46,262 bases of DNA from Caldilineaceae bacterium (GCA_026645575.1 JAPKMW010000096.1:1-46262); one strand, 5' to 3'. Shown: positions 7,649 through 16,632, counted from the first letter of the stretch. The notes: a model not told the origin generated them from the letters alone. Numbers and translations are program-made.

Positions 7649-8509
7649 CTACTGCACCGCCACCGTAATCACCTGCGTCGCATACAGACCAGGCAGGGCG
7701 ATGTGGGCGCCATCCGCCGCTTGCAAACAGAGCATATGTTCACCAGTCGGCAAGGTGAGGGTCGCTTCACTTTGGCCTTGGCCGTAGTGCAGATGGGTGT
7801 CATCCTTGATGATCACTTCGCCAGCCGGGGTGCAATCGCCGTTCACCGTAATGTGTAGGTGACCCGACCCCGCTTTGGGTTCGCCGGCCGGTTCCAGCGT
7901 CAGATTCTCCACACTCATTGTTACCGAGAAGGGGCTGGTGACGGTCATGCCGTGGGTCGGTGACACAAACGCCGCAATCGGCGCTGTATAATTGCCCACC
8001 GTCACGGTCACAACCTGAGTCGCGTCCAGCGCCAAGTGGGCGCCATCCGCCGCTTGTAGACAGAGGGTGTAGTCACCGGGCAGCAGATCCAGCATGGTTT
8101 CGCTTTGTCCCTGGCCATAGTGCAGATGGGCCGCGTCCTTGATAATCACCGCCCCCGGCGCCACACACGGTTGATTGACCATAATGTGCAGGTGGCCGTG
8201 GCCCGGTTTGACCTCGCCTGCCGGCTCTAGCGTGAGATTTTCCACCGCCATCTGGATCGGAAAGGGCGCATCAAAGGTGGTGCCATTGACCAGATTGACA
8301 AAAGATACCTTGACCGGCGCAGCATCCGTCGCCGCTGCTGGTTCCGGCGTGGCCGTAGGTTCTGCCAGCGCAGTGGTAGCCGTTGGTTCGACTGGGGACG
8401 GGGTTGCGGTCGGCTCATCCGCGCCACCACAGGCGCTCACGCCAAAGAGTAGAACCGTTGCCAGTGCCAGCGCCACTAGACGCGACCGAAATGTGTTGAG
8501 GGTTGCCAT
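7649..8509 (-). CDS. Lipoprotein with two DUF4399-like domains
   Basis: A 286-residue exported lipoprotein. The N-terminus has a basic start, a hydrophobic stretch and lipobox GVSAC with lipidated Cys27, then a Pro/Thr/Ala-rich spacer (about 32-65). Two tandem homologous domains follow (about 68-170 and 175-286). Each contains the motif AVENLTLEPAGE or SVENLTLEPAGE, a GHLHI segment and HLHYGQGQSE, matching the DUF4399 pattern. The conserved histidines suggest metal or ligand binding, but the function is unknown. The ATG at 8509 follows AGGAG; a longer upstream frame to 8701 lacks support. The internal duplication is the notable feature. Confidence 0.85.
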   Translation of the reverse strand: MATLNTFRSRLVALALATVLLFGVSACGGADEPTATPSPVEPTATTALAEPTATPEPAAATDAAPVKVSFVNLVNGTTFDAPFPIQMAVENLTLEPAGEVKPGHGHLHIMVNQPCVAPGAVIIKDAAHLHYGQGQSETMLDLLPGDYTLCLQAADGAHLALDATQVVTVTVGNYTAPIAAFVSPTHGMTVTSPFSVTMSVENLTLEPAGEPKAGSGHLHITVNGDCTPAGEVIIKDDTHLHYGQGQSEATLTLPTGEHMLCLQAADGAHIALPGLYATQVITVAVQ

Positions 8510-8697
8510 TCGTTTTCTCCTACTCTGTGAATCATGAAAGAAAAGATAAACCTCGGCAAATGGGTGCGATGCGTGCTGTGCTTGTGCTGCTTTGCCAAGG
8601 CAGTATATCTTACCATACGTCCCGCCGACATGAGACAACTGCCCCGACTTTGCGGGAACTTTAGGGGCCTGTGTTGTCGGGACGCCGCGACTACGGT

Positions 8698-11600
8698 TCA
8701 CATCGCCACTTGCTGGGCAAGGGCAATGATGGGTTGCCAGGTTGCGGATTCGGTGGGCTGGAGCAATGGCGTCAACGCGTCCGGCCCCAGGTGTGATGCC
8801 AGTTGGGCCAGGATTTGCCGGCTGCGTCGCTGTGCCGGTAGTTGGGTCATCGGGTGGTGGGCGACAAAGTGGAGAATGGCGACGGCTTGGGACAATTGGC
8901 CGTGATGGAACGCTAATTCGCCCAGCCCGGCCAACGCTTCCAGCAGATCGGGTTTGCTGCCAATTGCTTGGGCCAGGAGAAGCGCTTCGTTATATTGCGT
9001 ATGGGCCTCCGTAAACTTTTCCTGCTCCAGGAAGGTCAGCCCTAGCCCATTGAGACCGGCCACAATCCAGCGCCGCTCGCCGATGGCGCGACAGCGAAGC
9101 AAACTTTCCTGGTAATATTCCTCAGCGGCGCCATATTTGGCCAGCGCGCGGGAAATGCTGCCAAGATTGCTTAACACAATGGCAATCATCAATTCCTCGC
9201 CCACCGCTTGCGCCAGGGTATAAGCCTGTTGATAGAGCGGCAACGCGGCTTGGTAGTGACCATTGCGGGCAAAGTTAGAACCCAAATTGCTGGTAAGATT
9301 CGCCACCCCCCGCTGGTAGCCCTGCGCTTCATAGATCGCCAGACAGGCGCGGTAATATTCTTCCGCCGGCGCAAAGCAGCCCTGGTTGCTATAGAGAATG
9401 CCAAGCGCATTTAGGAGCGCTGTCCTGGTTTTGTTGATCGCAAATTGTTGATGGAGCGCCAAACTCTCTTGCAGTGCTTTCTCCGCTTCGCCATAGCGCC
9501 CCATTCGCACATAGGTTTTGCCCAACAGGATCAGCGCCGACGCCAAGTGCTGGGGGGCATCCAGGCTGCGCAAAAGCGGAAAGAGCGGCTGTAAAAGTTC
9601 TTCCACTTCGTTAAAGGCGCTCAGATAGTGGAGCGTGTCGCCGTAATCAAGGTGGATTGAACAGCAAGCGCTCGCCAACCGATCCGATCTTGGCAAAGTT
9701 GTCAGCTCCGGCAAGGCGGCGCACAACGCGGTCAGCCACTGCCGACTCTCGTGGTAGCGACTGCGACGGAGGAAGAAATAGGTGAGGCCGCTGCTCAGGT
9801 GCGCTGCCAGGGACGATAACTCCTCAGCCCATTGTCCGCTTTCTTCTTGAACAGGGGACGGTGTGGCGACTTTCAACCGCGCCAGTTGTTGGGTCAACCA
9901 GCGCCAGGCCAGGCGCAGATTCTCCACCTCTGGCGCCAACGCCGCCAGCGCCTGGGTTTCACGGGCGCTTTCGCGCCATTCCGCCCACACCGTCATCTGG
10001 TGCGCCAGATAGCGGCTATAGGCCAGCAACGTGGCCGTCTCCTCGTCCGGCGTTAACTGTTGGACCGCATATTGGCGCAACAATTCATGAATAACATAGC
10101 GTTGGTCCGGTGACCGTTGTAAGAGCGACTTATCGACCAGCCGTGCCAGCCGCCCCGGATCCGCCTGCGCCATCACCGCGGCGCACTCGGCGGTGAAGCC
10201 ACTGCGCAAGAGCGCTAGGCGTTTATAGATCGCGGCCTCGCCTGGCGTCAACAAGCCCCACGAATGGGCAAAGGCGGCGCGCAGGCTATGCTGCCGTTCG
10301 GGGCGATCCCGCACAGTTTGGGCCAGAAAGTCGAGATTGCGTTGCACTTCGGCCAAAATTTCGGTGCAGCTATAGGTATGCACCCACCCCGCGGCCAACT
10401 CAATCGCCAGAGGATGGCCTTGCAGGAGTGTACAAATGGCTGTCACTTGAGCGGCCTCGTTGGTCAAGCGAAAGCCCAGATTGACCCGTCGCGCCCGTTG
10501 CACAAACAACTGCACAGCGGCAGCATGGAGCGGATCAGCCGCATCGACGCCGTCGGCTTGGGCCGGAAGCGGCAAACCTGTGACAGGAAAGAGCCACTCG
10601 TCATAGAGATTGAGCCGTTCGCGCGAAGTCACCAGCAGATACAGCCCCGGTGCTTGTTGCAGCCAAGCGGTCAAGGTAGCCGCTTCTATCACCAACTGTT
10701 CAAAGTTATCGAGCAGCAGGAGCAGTCGCCGGGAACGCAGGTAGGTGAGCAGTTGCGTTTCCACGGGCAGGTGGCCGGTAAAGTGGCAACCCAATGTCGC
10801 GGCGATGGAGGGAATGAGATCGGCCATGGTTGTCATCGCCGTGGCCGCAACAAAAAAGAGGCCATCGGGAAAGCGGGAGGGCATCTGCTCGACCGCTTGG
10901 GCAGCGGCTTGCAGGGCCAGGCGCGTCTTGCCAATGCCCCCCGGCCCCACCAGGGTCAACAGCCGGCAGGTTGGCTCTTGCAACAAGGCGTCGATCTGTT
11001 CCAGTTCAGCCGTGCGCCCGACAAACGGGGTCGTGGGCAGGGGCAGATGCTGGCGGGGCGGGGCGGGTGGCGCCATAACCGTGGTAGCCGGCGGCTGTGG
11101 CGGCTGGTGCAAGCGGCCTTGCCGGATCGCTTCGTAGAGGGCAATTGTTTCGGCATCCGGCGCCACCGCCAACTCGACGGCCAGCATCTGGCGGCACTGT
11201 TCATATTGTTGCAGCGCGGCGGTGCGTTGACCGGTGCGCGCCAACAGCAACATGGCCTGCCGGTGAAGCGCTTCACTGTACGGTTCGATCCGCAGCAACT
11301 GTTGACAGGTGGTCAGGGCGAGGGCGTCCGCGTTGGTCGCCAGGTAGTGGTCGGTCAGCCGCTGCCCGGCAGCCAACACCAACCGGCGCAGCCGTTCTCG
11401 TTCCAGCAGCAGCCACTCTTCAAAGAGCGGCGCGTTGTGGACTTCCAAGCCATGTAAAAAATCACCCTGATAGAGGGCGAGGCTCTGCGCCAACCGGGTC
11501 GCAACGGGGGCGGCTAAGACGTCGCTCTCCGGTGCTAGCGCGGGTTGGACGCCGGCGACAAAGGTCTCGACATCCGCCCAGTAGGGCAGATCGCGCCGAA

Positions 11601-11856
11601 AGGCCAGCGTCGTGTGGGTCGCCGTCACATAGTCGCCCACGGCCTGACGCAGTTGGGTGAGCGCCACGCGCAAGTTACGCCGGGCCGCCTCGGCGCTCAA
11701 CTCGCTCCAAAAGAGATCCACCAGCCGGCTGCGCGCTTCCGGTCGGTCGCGCATGACCAGATAGGCCAACAGACCGCGCGCCTTAGCCAGCGACAGATCG
11801 ACCACCATATCTTGGCCGTCGGCAATCCGACAATCACCCAAAAAGGTTAACCGCAT
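8698..11856 (-). CDS. SARP-type transcriptional regulator (winged HTH, BTAD, NB-ARC ATPase, TPR)
   Basis: A 1052-residue large AfsR/SARP-like activator. Residues 1-95 form an OmpR-type DNA-binding domain (start MRLTFLGDCRI), and 96-250 the bacterial transcriptional activation domain. A proline-rich linker is followed by an AAA/STAND-type ATPase with P-loop VGPGGIGKTR near 303-312 and Walker B LLLLLDNFEQL. The C-terminal third is a run of tetratricopeptide repeats with repeated LG.....G..EEYY patterns. Such proteins integrate a ligand signal through the ATPase/TPR part. The start could also be the ATG at 11865. Three direct repeats lie 12 bp upstream (11868-11897), suggesting autoregulation and control of the divergent small gene. 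Confidence 0.92.
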   Translation of the reverse strand: MRLTFLGDCRIADGQDMVVDLSLAKARGLLAYLVMRDRPEARSRLVDLFWSELSAEAARRNLRVALTQLRQAVGDYVTATHTTLAFRRDLPYWADVETFVAGVQPALAPESDVLAAPVATRLAQSLALYQGDFLHGLEVHNAPLFEEWLLLERERLRRLVLAAGQRLTDHYLATNADALALTTCQQLLRIEPYSEALHRQAMLLLARTGQRTAALQQYEQCRQMLAVELAVAPDAETIALYEAIRQGRLHQPPQPPATTVMAPPAPPRQHLPLPTTPFVGRTAELEQIDALLQEPTCRLLTLVGPGGIGKTRLALQAAAQAVEQMPSRFPDGLFFVAATAMTTMADLIPSIAATLGCHFTGHLPVETQLLTYLRSRRLLLLLDNFEQLVIEAATLTAWLQQAPGLYLLVTSRERLNLYDEWLFPVTGLPLPAQADGVDAADPLHAAAVQLFVQRARRVNLGFRLTNEAAQVTAICTLLQGHPLAIELAAGWVHTYSCTEILAEVQRNLDFLAQTVRDRPERQHSLRAAFAHSWGLLTPGEAAIYKRLALLRSGFTAECAAVMAQADPGRLARLVDKSLLQRSPDQRYVIHELLRQYAVQQLTPDEETATLLAYSRYLAHQMTVWAEWRESARETQALAALAPEVENLRLAWRWLTQQLARLKVATPSPVQEESGQWAEELSSLAAHLSSGLTYFFLRRSRYHESRQWLTALCAALPELTTLPRSDRLASACCSIHLDYGDTLHYLSAFNEVEELLQPLFPLLRSLDAPQHLASALILLGKTYVRMGRYGEAEKALQESLALHQQFAINKTRTALLNALGILYSNQGCFAPAEEYYRACLAIYEAQGYQRGVANLTSNLGSNFARNGHYQAALPLYQQAYTLAQAVGEELMIAIVLSNLGSISRALAKYGAAEEYYQESLLRCRAIGERRWIVAGLNGLGLTFLEQEKFTEAHTQYNEALLLAQAIGSKPDLLEALAGLGELAFHHGQLSQAVAILHFVAHHPMTQLPAQRRSRQILAQLASHLGPDALTPLLQPTESATWQPIIALAQQVAM

Positions 11857-11867
11857 AGTTCCCATCA

Positions 11868-11911
11868 ATTAGCGCCCGATTAGCGCTCCATTAGCGCCGC
11901 CCCGCTAGGCT
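11868..11911 (+). promoter_or_regulatory. Three ATTAGCGC direct repeats at 11-bp period with a -10 element
   Basis: ATTAGCGC occurs exactly at 11868-11875, 11879-11886 and 11890-11897. The third copy is followed, after 8 bp, by TAGGCT (11906-11911), a TANNNT -10 box. In Streptomyces SARPs the binding sites are direct heptamer repeats phased at 11 bp with the last copy 8 bp before the -10 box, so this is a strong candidate operator for the adjacent SARP-type regulator. A start 6-7 nt past the -10 box would fall at the ATG of the divergent gene (11918), implying a leaderless mRNA. Confidence 0.75.
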
Positions 11912-11917
11912 GAAGGC

Positions 11918-12151
11918 ATGAAAGCTACTGGATTCACTGCCACCGACCAAACCTACCTGTTGCGCTGTTGGACCGTGCGCCCCTCGGCAACGTCCGTCGA
12001 ATGGCGCTTTACGCTGGTGCATCCCTATACCAATGCCCGGCGCACCTTTACCACGCCAGCGGCATTGGTCGATTTTTTAGAAACCCAAATGGTATCGGCG
12101 GTGACGACAACCATAGAGCCAACATCCCTATCTAAGCAGATTGACGACTAA
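11918..12151 (+). CDS. Small uncharacterised protein divergent from the SARP regulator
   Basis: A 77-residue soluble protein of unknown function. It reads like a compact alpha/beta fold: a strand around YLLRCWTV, strands around VEWRFTLVHPYTNARRTF and a helix PAALVDFLETQM. From memory, short proteins of this style (LLRLW..., then a 'F.s...l..FL..Q' ending) recur near BTAD regulators in Chloroflexota, which I could not verify here. Its promoter overlaps the likely SARP operator and it probably has a leaderless transcript. Its last seven codons including the stop lie in a 22-bp unit that is duplicated in tandem directly downstream. Confidence 0.6.
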   Translation: MKATGFTATDQTYLLRCWTVRPSATSVEWRFTLVHPYTNARRTFTTPAALVDFLETQMVSAVTTTIEPTSLSKQIDD

Positions 12152-12173
12152 ATCTAAGCAGATTGACGACTAA
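12130..12173. repeat. 22-bp tandem duplication spanning a stop codon
   Basis: Two exact 22-bp copies, 12130-12151 and 12152-12173. The first contains the last codons and stop of the small gene; the second lies in the intergenic region. Loss of the first stop would simply replay a similar tail in another frame. Confidence 0.95.
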
Positions 12174-12198
12174 TCGTCAAGTAAGTTGCGCTATCAAT

Positions 12199-12232
12199 TA
12201 CTATCCATAGTCCAGTACTATCCATAGTCCAG
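12199..12232. repeat. 17-bp tandem repeat, two copies
   Basis: Two exact 17-bp copies (12199-12215 and 12216-12232), rich in tagtcca words, followed by further partial copies of gtagtcc and gtagtccagagtc to about 12276. The word family resembles the repeats at 26680-26775. Confidence 0.85.
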
Positions 12233-12339
12233 AGTCGTGTAGTCCCTTACAAGGGCAAGCGCGTAGTCCAGAGTCAGGCAATGGCAATCGCGGTCATGTT
12301 GCGGTCTACTGTTTTGTTATGGAAATTTTGATCGGTTTT

Positions 12340-12419
12340 CCGTCCCGTAGGGACGCTTGAGTTTAGGGACAGGAATAATCATTTTCTCCTTTCTAAACTC
12401 AGCCGTCCCTACGGGACGG
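12340..12419. repeat. 27-bp inverted repeat before the subtilase gene
   Basis: Arms 12340-12366 and 12393-12419 pair almost perfectly over 27 bp around a 26-nt loop. It occupies the 346-bp gene-free stretch between the small gene and the protease. The remaining bases, up to a good AAAGGAG ribosome-binding site near 12482, show nothing else clear. Confidence 0.9.
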
Positions 12420-12497
12420 GCGAACCCATCAAGACCTATTTGACAAAACACTACTGACTATCGCTGTCAATTACTATAAAGAAAAGGAGTAAGATCA

Positions 12498-15400
12498 ATG
12501 GTTACAATTTCCTATCAACGTCGTTGGCACACTGGAGGAGTGCTTTGTCTCGCCGTGTTTTTGCTTGCGTTGATATTCTGGGTAGGCAGGCAAGCCGTCC
12601 ATGCTCAGTCCACCCAGACGCCGCAGGCCACCGAAACGCAAACGGCGGTTGACCAACTGAATGTCCAGTTATCACGCAAAGGGAACTTACCCGTCATCGT
12701 TGAGTTGTCTGTCCCTGGCTATGACCCTGCCGCCTTTACCGAGGTGCAGGCCGCCGGTGCACAAGAAGCGGCCATTGCCACCGTCCAGACCGCGGTGTTA
12801 GACCGACTGGCTGTCCACAACCCGACCAATATCAAAACCTACCCGTATGTCCCCTATCTGGCGCTGACGGTGGCGACGGACACCGCCCTGGCTGCCTTGG
12901 CCGCCGACCCACTGGTGGTGCGCATTGTCGAGGATATTGCCGTACCGCCGCTGCTGGATGAAAGCGTACCCTTGCAACGCGCCGACGATGCGCATGGGAT
13001 CTTCTACCGCGGCAATGGCGTCGCTGTCGCCGTTCTGGACACTGGCGTCGCCAAAAATCACCCGGATCTTGCCGGCAAGGTGGTTTCCGAAGCCTGTTAC
13101 TCGACCAACAACGCGACGTTGGGGGTCAGTTCTTTCTGTCCAGGCGGGGCCACCAGCTCGACCGCCAACAATTCCGGCCTGAACTGTGCGGCCACCACCA
13201 CCAATTGTGACCACGGCACCCATGTGGCGGGCATTGTGGCCGGTGTGGCGCCGTCGGCCCAACTCATTGCGATGCAAGTCTTCTCCCGCTTTACCGATGG
13301 GGGCGCCAATACCTCTTGTTCAGATGCCGGACGCACCAGCCCCTGTTCACTCACCTACACTTCCGACCAACTGTCGGCGTTGAACCGCGTCTATGCCTTG
13401 CGCACCACCTACACCATTGCGGCTATCAACATGAGTCTGGGCGGTGGTCAATTCACCGCCGCCTGTAACAACGATACGCGCAAAAGCATCATCGATCTGC
13501 TGCGCGGCGCCGGGATTGCTACAGTCATCTCCGCCGGCAATAGTGGTTTTCGCAATGCCATGGGCGCACCCGGTTGTATTTCGACCGCCATCAGCGTCGG
13601 CGCGACGGACAAGAATGACGCCGTCGCCAGCTACTCGAACATCGCCTCCTTTACCAGCTTGCTGGCAACCGGCTCGGATATTGATGCGCCCGTCCCGGCC
13701 ACCGGCTACGATGACAAGAACGGCACGTCGATGGCCGCGCCCCATGTAGCTGGTGCGGTGGCCGTTCTCAAACAGGCGCGCAGCAATGCCACGGTAAACG
13801 ACATCGTCAGCGCTCTCACCGGCACGGGGCCGCTCATCACGGATCTGCGCACCGGCGGCACAGTGACCAAACGGCGGCTCGATGTCTATGCTGCGCTCTG
13901 CGCCCTGATCACCTGTGATAGTGATGATTACCGTTACCTCTTTATCCCCCAGACGTTGAACGGCAACATCAGCCCGGCCAATGATCATGACCACTACTTT
14001 ATCTTTGCCGGCGCCGGCACCCAAGTCACGCTCCAAATGAACGCGTTGAGCGGCAGTTCCCTCAACCCCTATTTGGAACTCTATGCGCCCAACGGTGTAC
14101 GCGTTGCGCTCAACGACAACGGCGGTGTTGGCAATAACGCCCTGATCAACGGCTATACCATGCTCCAGACCGGGCGTTACCAGGTGATCGCCCGCAGCGC
14201 CGGCGGCACAAGCGGCGGTTACAGCCTCAGCGCATCGGTACAAGCGGTGACGCTCAATCCTGTCCCCACGATCACCTCCCTTAGCCCTGGCTTCGCCACC
14301 GGCACGCTGACGGGGTCAGATTTCTGGGTGCAGATTAACGGCAGCGGCTTTATGGCGCAAAGCCAGGCCTACTGGAACGGTCAACTGCGCACCAGTTCCT
14401 TTACCAATAGCACCCGCATGTGGATTCGTGTGCGGGGCAGCGACTTGCTGTTGCCCTGGCCGCGCAATGCCACCATTCAGGTACGTAACCCGGAACTGGG
14501 CGGCGGCTATTCCAATCCGCGCACCTTTGCCATCACCTTCCCGCTCCTGGGTGAAAGTGAATTGTTACAACCAGCCGCCGGCAGCAGTGTCCTCACCGGC
14601 ATCAAGACCAGCTTTGTCATCAGTTGGACCCACCCCACCGACTCGTGGCGCACCATGCAGAACATGGATCTGCGCCTGCGTGATGCCAACGGCAATGTCG
14701 CAGCCTGGATTCGCGTGGTCGAACACCCTGGTGAGGGTAGCACCTATCGCCTGCTCAACGGCGCCGAGACCGTCAACATCGGTGACGATGGCCTGTCGCC
14801 CGAGGAAGGGTTGCCCGGTGAAGATCGCAATCTGGTCATCACCGACACCGTGACGCTCCACCTGGCCGACACAAAGTTTAGCGGCTCCGGGCGCACGGCG
14901 ATTATGACGCCGACCGTCACCTTTGGCCCGGCTGCCGTGGGGGTCTACAACATTGAGTTCCGCGTCGATGGCCCCAATGGCGAAGTGCAAGATGATGATG
15001 TGCTGGGGCAGATCACCATTGCCCCGGCAAGCTGTCCCTTCCCGGTCGGCAACGTCACCCTGAATGGGCCGGAGACGGGGCAGCCCAACACCGACTATAT
15101 CTTTACCGCCGCCCTGACTCCGCTCAACGCCACCCAGCCGATCAGCTACACCTGGTCGCCGGAGCCAAAGGTTGGGCAAGGCACGGCCAACGCCGTCTAC
15201 ACCTTCCCCAGCGCCGGCGAACACTTTATCTTCCTGGGCGTCGAGAACTGTGGCAGCTTTGCCGCTGATCTGCGCACCCTGAAGCTGCGCACCACCACCA
15301 CCCCGGATCTGAGCATCAGCAAGCGCGCACCGTCCACAGCGCTTGCCGGGGAAGCGATCACCTATACCTTGACCATCACCAATTCCGGCGCCACCACGGC

Positions 15401-16442
15401 CACCGGACTGATCGTAACCGATGATCTGCCCACCGGGGCCACCTATGTCAGCGGCGGGACGCTGGTCAACAACAGCGTGCGCTGGACCATTCCGGCCCTG
15501 GCCGGTTTTGGAACCGTGACCGAGACTACCTATGTCGTCACGGCGGCATCCACCATCACCAACACCGGTTACACGGTCAGCGCCACCGGCGGCTTTAGCG
15601 CCAATGGCACAGCCCCGGTTGTGACCCGTCTTGTTGAAGCGCAGGTCAACGCTACCGCACTCACCACCAACACCCTGAGCCACAGCAGCGGCCCGGACAA
15701 CATCACCGTTGCCCTGCCCGCCGGAGCCGTTGCCGACCCGACGCGGCTGGTCTTGGATGAAATCAGTGCGCCGACCTATGCCCTGCCCAGCGATAAACTA
15801 TTTGCTGGGCGCGCCTTCCGTCTAGAAGGCTACCGCAACAACCAGCGGGTGAGCGACCTGACGTTGGGCGAAACCATTGCCATAACTGTGAGCTATCGCA
15901 CCGAGGCGCTCAACGGCGCCAGCACGGAGGGGTTGGGCCTCTACGCCTGGGATGGCAGCCAGTGGAGCAATGCCGGGTTGAGTTGCACGGTGGAGAGCGC
16001 GCAAACGCGCCTACGCTGCGCCGCCGAGAAGCCCCGCCTGACCCAGTTCGCCCTTCTGGCCGCAACGACGCAACCCAGCGAACCGGCCAGCCGCCTCTTC
16101 CTGCCGCTGGTGCAGCGCGAAGGGAGTAGCAGCAGTGGTGCATCGGCGCAGATCACCGCCATCAGCGTGACCGGCGACAGCTACAGCATCAGCTACCAGA
16201 CCAGCGGCTTCACGGCGCAACTGCCCGGTCAGCATCTTCATTTCTTCTTTAACACCGTGCCGACCAGTGATGCCGGCGCCCCTGGCGCCGGGCCGTGGTG
16301 GATCTACGCCACCCCCAGCCCCTACACCGGGGTCAAGCTGAGTGATCGACCGACAGGGGCAACGCAGCTTTGTGTGCTGGTTGCCAATGCCGATCATTCA
16401 GTGCAACCGGGGACGGGGAACTGTTACCCGTTGCCTGGGTAA
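12498..16442 (+). CDS. Secreted multidomain subtilisin-family (S8) serine protease
   Basis: A 1314-residue secreted protease. A signal peptide (about 1-37, ending HAQS) precedes a propeptide-like region (about 60-150). The catalytic domain has D181 in VLDTGV, H239 in DHGTHVAG, oxyanion N348 in SAGNSG and S411 in NGTSMAAPHVAG, so it should be active. Downstream are a PPC-like domain (about 475-580), an IPT/TIG-like domain (about 588-680), beta-sandwich modules, a DUF11-like repeat (about 960-1060) and a C-terminal region containing SRLFLPLVQR. The last module has a GQHLHFFFN segment. The FLPLV-type motif is common in exported Chloroflexota proteins and may relate to cell-surface display. The gene stands alone; its probable role is extracellular protein degradation. 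Confidence 0.93.
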   Translation: MVTISYQRRWHTGGVLCLAVFLLALIFWVGRQAVHAQSTQTPQATETQTAVDQLNVQLSRKGNLPVIVELSVPGYDPAAFTEVQAAGAQEAAIATVQTAVLDRLAVHNPTNIKTYPYVPYLALTVATDTALAALAADPLVVRIVEDIAVPPLLDESVPLQRADDAHGIFYRGNGVAVAVLDTGVAKNHPDLAGKVVSEACYSTNNATLGVSSFCPGGATSSTANNSGLNCAATTTNCDHGTHVAGIVAGVAPSAQLIAMQVFSRFTDGGANTSCSDAGRTSPCSLTYTSDQLSALNRVYALRTTYTIAAINMSLGGGQFTAACNNDTRKSIIDLLRGAGIATVISAGNSGFRNAMGAPGCISTAISVGATDKNDAVASYSNIASFTSLLATGSDIDAPVPATGYDDKNGTSMAAPHVAGAVAVLKQARSNATVNDIVSALTGTGPLITDLRTGGTVTKRRLDVYAALCALITCDSDDYRYLFIPQTLNGNISPANDHDHYFIFAGAGTQVTLQMNALSGSSLNPYLELYAPNGVRVALNDNGGVGNNALINGYTMLQTGRYQVIARSAGGTSGGYSLSASVQAVTLNPVPTITSLSPGFATGTLTGSDFWVQINGSGFMAQSQAYWNGQLRTSSFTNSTRMWIRVRGSDLLLPWPRNATIQVRNPELGGGYSNPRTFAITFPLLGESELLQPAAGSSVLTGIKTSFVISWTHPTDSWRTMQNMDLRLRDANGNVAAWIRVVEHPGEGSTYRLLNGAETVNIGDDGLSPEEGLPGEDRNLVITDTVTLHLADTKFSGSGRTAIMTPTVTFGPAAVGVYNIEFRVDGPNGEVQDDDVLGQITIAPASCPFPVGNVTLNGPETGQPNTDYIFTAALTPLNATQPISYTWSPEPKVGQGTANAVYTFPSAGEHFIFLGVENCGSFAADLRTLKLRTTTTPDLSISKRAPSTALAGEAITYTLTITNSGATTATGLIVTDDLPTGATYVSGGTLVNNSVRWTIPALAGFGTVTETTYVVTAASTITNTGYTVSATGGFSANGTAPVVTRLVEAQVNATALTTNTLSHSSGPDNITVALPAGAVADPTRLVLDEISAPTYALPSDKLFAGRAFRLEGYRNNQRVSDLTLGETIAITVSYRTEALNGASTEGLGLYAWDGSQWSNAGLSCTVESAQTRLRCAAEKPRLTQFALLAATTQPSEPASRLFLPLVQREGSSSSGASAQITAISVTGDSYSISYQTSGFTAQLPGQHLHFFFNTVPTSDAGAPGAGPWWIYATPSPYTGVKLSDRPTGATQLCVLVANADHSVQPGTGNCYPLPG

Positions 16443-16453
16443 GAGACCAAAGG

Positions 16454-16518
16454 GAGTGCGTTGCACGGGGCACCGATGGTGCTGTCATGTGAACACCGGT
16501 ACCCCGTGCAACGCACTC
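16454..16518. repeat. 22-bp inverted repeat after the subtilase
   Basis: Arms 16454-16475 and 16497-16518 pair over about 21 bp. It begins 12 bp past the protease stop and ends just before the promoter of the next gene, so it probably insulates the two transcription units. Confidence 0.85.
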
Positions 16519-16528
16519 GCCCTGGCGC

Positions 16529-16556
16529 TTGACAAACGGTGCAAATCTGTTACACT
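16529..16556 (+). promoter_or_regulatory. Promoter of the GNAT gene
   Basis: TTGACA (16529-16534) and TACACT (16551-16556) are separated by 16 bp. Transcription would begin near 16563, giving a leader of about 100 nt that contains two hairpins. Confidence 0.65.
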
Positions 16557-16567
16557 TTCGCTAGATC

Positions 16568-16632
16568 CCCCCTATCGTTTCGATGGTAGGGGGCAGCGCC
16601 GTAGCCTTCGGGTTGCGGCGCTAGCTGTTTTT
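16568..16632 (+). promoter_or_regulatory. Two-hairpin leader, possible attenuator
   Basis: Right after the predicted start are a 7-bp hairpin (CCCCCTA at 16568-16574 with TAGGGGG at 16587-16593) and a second 7-bp stem (16595-16601 with 16616-16622), followed after a few bases by five T residues (16628-16632). The second hairpin plus T-run looks like an intrinsic terminator within the 5' leader of the acetyltransferase gene. Confidence 0.5.

Noticed and set aside
8510..8701. A 64-residue N-terminal extension of the DUF4399-like lipoprotein
   Set aside because: The extension would bury the signal peptide and lipobox; AGGAG and the ATG at 8509 give a proper lipoprotein start.
10264..11457. A 397-codon open frame on the plus strand, antisense to the SARP regulator
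   Set aside because: It lies entirely within a gene with clear domains on the other strand, has a low-complexity Gln/Gly/Arg-rich composition and no ribosome-binding site; it is a high-GC shadow frame.
14565..15683. A 372-codon open frame antisense to the subtilase
   Set aside because: Gly/Asp/Arg-rich composition with no recognisable domain, fully inside the protease gene; a shadow frame.
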